Source of the DNA: Mycosarcoma maydis
Taxonomy: Eukaryota > Basidiomycota > Ustilaginomycetes > Ustilaginales
Direction: 5' to 3'
DNA: 64,000 nt
NCBI RefSeq assembly: GCF_000328475.2
Contig: NC_026478.1
Span: 1,488,001-1,552,000, forward strand
Translations under genes and position numbers: made by a program
The notes under the pieces: generated by a model
Databases searched by the model: none
What the model saw: only the letters and a program-made list of their open reading frames with translations
What the model was told of the DNA's origin: nothing
In this document: positions 60,606 through 64,000 of the stretch, piece after piece
Layout: each line of letters begins with the position of its first letter
Position numbering within the stretch: position 1 is the stretch's first letter

Positions 60606-62043
60606 CAGACGTTCCGGGGCCAATCAAGTAGGATAGTCACATACAGTTGGAGGCGCGGGAGCATGATGCTGCTGGCCAATCCAACAGTTCATCTCTTGTC
60701 GCCTCTTCGTGCTTGAATGATGTTGCGGGTTGTAATCACGAATGATGCCAAGAATACAAACACGACCCAGTAAGTCAGCTTCTGCCCGACTCGGTAGTGA
60801 TGTTATCACTTCAATCACGAATTCACACGATTGAAAGTGCGCATAAAGATGTTTGGCAACTGTCAGCACGACCCATGGCGGTTGCGGTCTCTGTGTTCTG
60901 AGCTGCAGGAGTTGGGCTGCAAAGTGTAATGACACGGCGGATGCGAGTCGAGGCGGCAGACGAGAGAGTACGTGTATTCGTGCTTTGTGTGTGCCAGCAG
61001 ATACCCTGACAGCGCTCAAGCCGAGACACGAGATGAAGATTTGAGCTACTTAAGAAAAGTGACAACGGCAACTGCAGGGAAAGGATCTGCGCGCATGCAT
61101 GCAGCCGTGGGAAAAGACGACAGCGCGCGGTTCAGGCGGCGGTTTAACCACGAATAGGGACCAGGACGCCCAGGCAGCAGGTTGCCACAGTCGTGAGTGC
61201 GTGTGCCGTGTGCGGACGCGCTTCGTGTCTAATTCACGATTCACCATTCGTGATTGGTGATTATGGATGTGAGACAAGACAGAAAAGAATGAAAAACATG
61301 TTCTTCTTCACGCTTCTCAGTCACAAAGCCGTGAGTCACGAGTGTTGAAAGGCTCACTGGCGCGTGAGCAACGAACGTGAATCACGGAACCATGAATGTC
61401 TTTTAAGAACTGCCAATCACGAATCAAAAATGCTTCCGTGGTTCGTGGTGGACGCGCGAATACAAGGCTCGGCAACGTCGTAAAGCCACCATTACTGGGC
61501 CATGCAGATCTTTTAGGCGCTTGGCATGCAGCCATGCTACTGCATCACGAATGGTGAAAAGCTGACAGCTCTGTTGCAAAGTCGGGCTCTTCCGAATTCA
61601 ACGGGCCGTTGGCGTCGCTTCCATCTATTCACGATTCTGGGAGGTGACACTCTTGACTGTGTTCTGTCGTGAAAGCGCTTCCTTTCGCCCTTCGCTCCAG
61701 CACACTTGCTAATGGCTTGTGCTTGGTGTCCTGCTGTGTCACTCACTGCCTGCCATCCATACCTCCGTCGCCGATCTCACCACACGCCGTCATGGATTGA
61801 TCCGTCCGTATCTCCACCATTGCAATCACGAATCGTGTTTATTCTCGCCAGTTGTTCGACCACCGACACTCTTTTGCTTCGTTTTATACCCTGTGACTGG
61901 ATCGCATTCGTGCTTCACCGCCCTAGTCGAAGAGCTCACCACATTCATTCTTGGCTATAATCACCTCGTTGACTCAAAGCCCTGCCTACTTGGTGCCAAA
62001 ATATATGCGGCTTGTTCCATTGCTGTGTGCCTCATCCACAAAG
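60606..62043. other. Spacer between regulator 2 and surface-protein gene
   Basis: About 1.4 kb. Repeats of the TCACGA family lie at 60736, 60813, 61231-61260, 61407, 61541, 61626 and 61826. The last 350 nt are CT-rich and look like the leader of the next gene. No protein gene is supported. Confidence 0.45.
61231..61260. repeat. Inverted TCACGA-type repeats
   Basis: AATTCACGATTCACCATTCG followed by TGATTGGTGATT. Direct and inverted copies of the heptamer are next to each other. Confidence 0.7.
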
Positions 62044-64000
62044 ATGAGCATGTCACTTGCTCGCATCAGCACTCTTGGCTTTCTGCTCGCCCTTGGTTTG
62101 ACGTGTGCGCTGGCCGCACCGCTCCAAGTAACACTCTCCAGTAATCCGACAACATGCCAATCCACCAAGATCACCTGGGACACATCGACAGGCACGGCAC
62201 CCTGGACGGTCACCGTTGCACCCCTCGGCCACGTTCCTGTCTCCGTATCGTTTCCATCCAATTACATGCAGGGAAGATCATGGAGCTGGGACTGGAACGT
62301 TCCGGGTTACACCACCGCCGTGTCTTCCGTCATTGTTGCGGTCTCCGATAGCACCGGCACTGTGTCAGGTACATCCGCCTTGTCTCGGCTCACCAAAGCA
62401 GGCTCGTGTTCCGCACCACCAGAGCATCTCGACTTTGTTTGGTATCCTCCGTCTTCAAGTCCGAGGCAGTGCGACGACTGGCTTCTCACCGTACAAGAGG
62501 ACCGTGGCAATCTCGGTCTCAAGATGCCAGTGGATCTTCTCATCCTCCCAGAGAATGGCTCGCCCACTCGACTGCGTATCAGCGACGCCAGAAGGAGCAG
62601 TGTCGACTGGACAGTCAACTATCCTCGTGGAACCACCTTTGCCATCGCCTCCTTTGATGCTGGGACATCCGGCACAGGCGGAGTCGGTGGGCAGTCGTAC
62701 ACCGTCGGCCATGGCAGGTCGCGCTCGTGCATAGGCACAAACCAGCGCGAGGCGATAGCAGGCCTTCCAGCCGCCTCGAGTACAGCCGCTACCTCGTCAC
62801 CAGCCTCTTCGACATCCGCACCATCTCGCATGGCCACCTCGCGCGCCGCTACATCTGCCACACGCACCAGCGCAAAAGCGACGCCGACATCCACTGCTGC
62901 AGTCAAAGTGAACGCCACCGAAGAAAACTCGGGTCCCTCGGCTGGCGTAATCGGTGGAATCGTTGGTGGCGTTCTGGCAGCTTTGGCCGTTGTTGGCCTT
63001 ATCATCTTCTTCTACAGGCGACAGCGCAACAATAATGGTCCGGACGAGTATGGCGTTTACAAGAATACCGAGAAGCGTTCCTTCTTTGGCGGATTTGGAT
63101 CGGCCCGTTCCGCCAACCGCGGTGGCTTCACTGGTCAGGCTTCGAGTGGCCGCTTTGGCGCTTCCACAGACCAACAGGGTGTTATTTCGCCCTTTGTCGC
63201 CGGCCGCGCTTCACCGTGGAGATGGTCTTCGCGCCCTGTCGGACTTTCCGACAACCAAGATATGGCACAGCTTCACGACGACCGCAGAGCCATCGCAAAC
63301 CGTGTCAACGATGCGCCCCGATCCATCGGCCATTCCAGCTCGATCAGCCTGCACAGGAGCCGAGACTCGATCGGAGCTACGGGAGGCGTCGGTCTCAACG
63401 TGGCGCCTAGTGTGCACTCGGTGGTGCCGGATGATGCGCTCTTCCCACCGCCTGCGCCTGTCAACCGAAACATGATGCCGGGCCCCAGCGCGTCGATGGG
63501 CAGCTTTGGAGCGGGCATCGGTGCTGGTGTTGGCACCGTCGGCACCAAGCGGCATTGGAAGCGTGAGCGATCTGACTCGGGTGGTTCGTACCAGCATCAG
63601 CGAGATCCTTTCCGCAACCCTGCCAATCACATCACGCTGTCACAGGAGGATGACGCACTTGGGCGCATGCAGCCGTACGTGCACCAACAGCAAGAACAGC
63701 AACCACGACAGCATCCAGCCTCACGCGACTCGATGGCGGCTATTGCCGGTCTACCGCTCTCGCCTTCTTCGCACTACTCAGGAGCTACGCGCTCACGCGA
63801 CCTAAGCGGCGTCTCGAACAAGCACGACATGAACGACGAGCATCTGTCCACAATGCGTATTCCACCACCAGCGCCTGTTTCGACATCCTTGTTCGACCCC
63901 TACTCGCACGCGTCGCGTCTCTACTCTGACCAGGAAATCACCCACCTCAACGCCGCGTTTGGCTCGATCGCCAACGAACGAGCCAACACTGCAACTCCCA
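62044..64000 (+). CDS. Single-pass membrane protein with signal peptide, truncated by window edge
   Basis: Open frame of 652 codons from ATG 62044 to the right edge with no stop. A second ATG at 62050 may be used. Residues 1 to about 24 form a signal peptide (MSLARISTLGFLLALGLTCA, then LAAP). An ectodomain of about 220 residues has conserved-looking Cys and Trp (NPTTCQSTKITWDT, SWSWDWNVPGY, QCDDWLLTV, RSCIGTNQ). A Ser/Thr/Ala-rich, probably O-mannosylated stalk follows. The single transmembrane helix is at about 300-323 (AGVIGGIVGGVLAALAVVGL) with a basic YRRQRNN stop-transfer. The cytosolic tail is long, Ser/Gly/Pro-rich and still open at the edge. The layout resembles the many basidiomycete surface proteins of Mid2/Wsc-like architecture, but no WSC domain is present. 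The role (wall sensing, adhesion) is unproven. Confidence 0.85.
   Translation, partial: MSMSLARISTLGFLLALGLTCALAAPLQVTLSSNPTTCQSTKITWDTSTGTAPWTVTVAPLGHVPVSVSFPSNYMQGRSWSWDWNVPGYTTAVSSVIVAVSDSTGTVSGTSALSRLTKAGSCSAPPEHLDFVWYPPSSSPRQCDDWLLTVQEDRGNLGLKMPVDLLILPENGSPTRLRISDARRSSVDWTVNYPRGTTFAIASFDAGTSGTGGVGGQSYTVGHGRSRSCIGTNQREAIAGLPAASSTAATSSPASSTSAPSRMATSRAATSATRTSAKATPTSTAAVKVNATEENSGPSAGVIGGIVGGVLAALAVVGLIIFFYRRQRNNNGPDEYGVYKNTEKRSFFGGFGSARSANRGGFTGQASSGRFGASTDQQGVISPFVAGRASPWRWSSRPVGLSDNQDMAQLHDDRRAIANRVNDAPRSIGHSSSISLHRSRDSIGATGGVGLNVAPSVHSVVPDDALFPPPAPVNRNMMPGPSASMGSFGAGIGAGVGTVGTKRHWKRERSDSGGSYQHQRDPFRNPANHITLSQEDDALGRMQPYVHQQQEQQPRQHPASRDSMAAIAGLPLSPSSHYSGATRSRDLSGVSNKHDMNDEHLSTMRIPPPAPVSTSLFDPYSHASRLYSDQEITHLNAAFGSIANERANTATP

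Overview
The window is eukaryotic nuclear DNA, almost certainly from a smut fungus (Ustilaginales, Ustilago/Sporisorium type). The reasons are mostly intronless genes several kb long, short GT-AG introns (87-197 nt) confined to a few small conserved genes, proteins rich in Ser/Ala/Gln low-complexity tracts, two large Zn2Cys6 regulators, and very many copies of a short TCACGA(A/T) repeat in the spacers. The genus assignment is inference; no species marker is present. There is one 100-base N gap at 22401-22500.

Layout, left to right: a START-like protein (+); the ribosome-assembly RRM protein NOP4 (-); tripeptidyl-peptidase II (+); anthranilate phosphoribosyltransferase TRP4 (-); electron-transfer flavoprotein beta ETFB (-, 3 exons); neuronal calcium sensor NCS1 (-, 5 exons); a RING protein with a SUMO-interaction motif (+); a gene-poor stretch of about 4.4 kb; a Ser-rich protein cut by the N gap (+); CCR4-NOT subunit NOT2 (-); the ArfGAP GLO3 (+, 2 exons); the E2 enzyme UBC1 (-, 5 exons); the GTPase GPN2 (+); the DNA polymerase delta small subunit POLD4/Cdm1 (-); a 3.8-kb repeat-bearing spacer; a Zn2Cys6 regulator (+); a JEN1-type carboxylate transporter (-, 2 exons); a 2.7-kb spacer; an intron-containing tRNA-Leu(CAG) (+); a four-TM protein (-); a WD40 protein of WDR44 type (+); a CUE-domain protein (-); a second Zn2Cys6 regulator (+); and a signal-peptide/single-TM surface protein that runs off the right edge (+).

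Most genes are housekeeping and independent: ribosome biogenesis, Trp synthesis, mitochondrial electron transfer, calcium signalling, ubiquitin/SUMO pathways, mRNA decay, COPI traffic, RNA polymerase assembly and DNA replication. Neighbours alternate between convergent and divergent arrangement, as in other compact fungal genomes. I found no transposon, secondary-metabolite cluster, CRISPR array or defence system. The only neighbour pair with a possible regulatory link is the Zn2Cys6 protein convergent with the JEN1-type transporter, and that is speculative.

The points most worth checking are the heptamer repeat family in the spacers, the alternative N-terminus of TPP2 that looks like a mitochondrial presequence, and the large insertions that split a RING finger and an RRM. 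I see no convincing evidence of a wholly new system. Several open frames in the spacers could be small unrecognised genes and are listed with low confidence.
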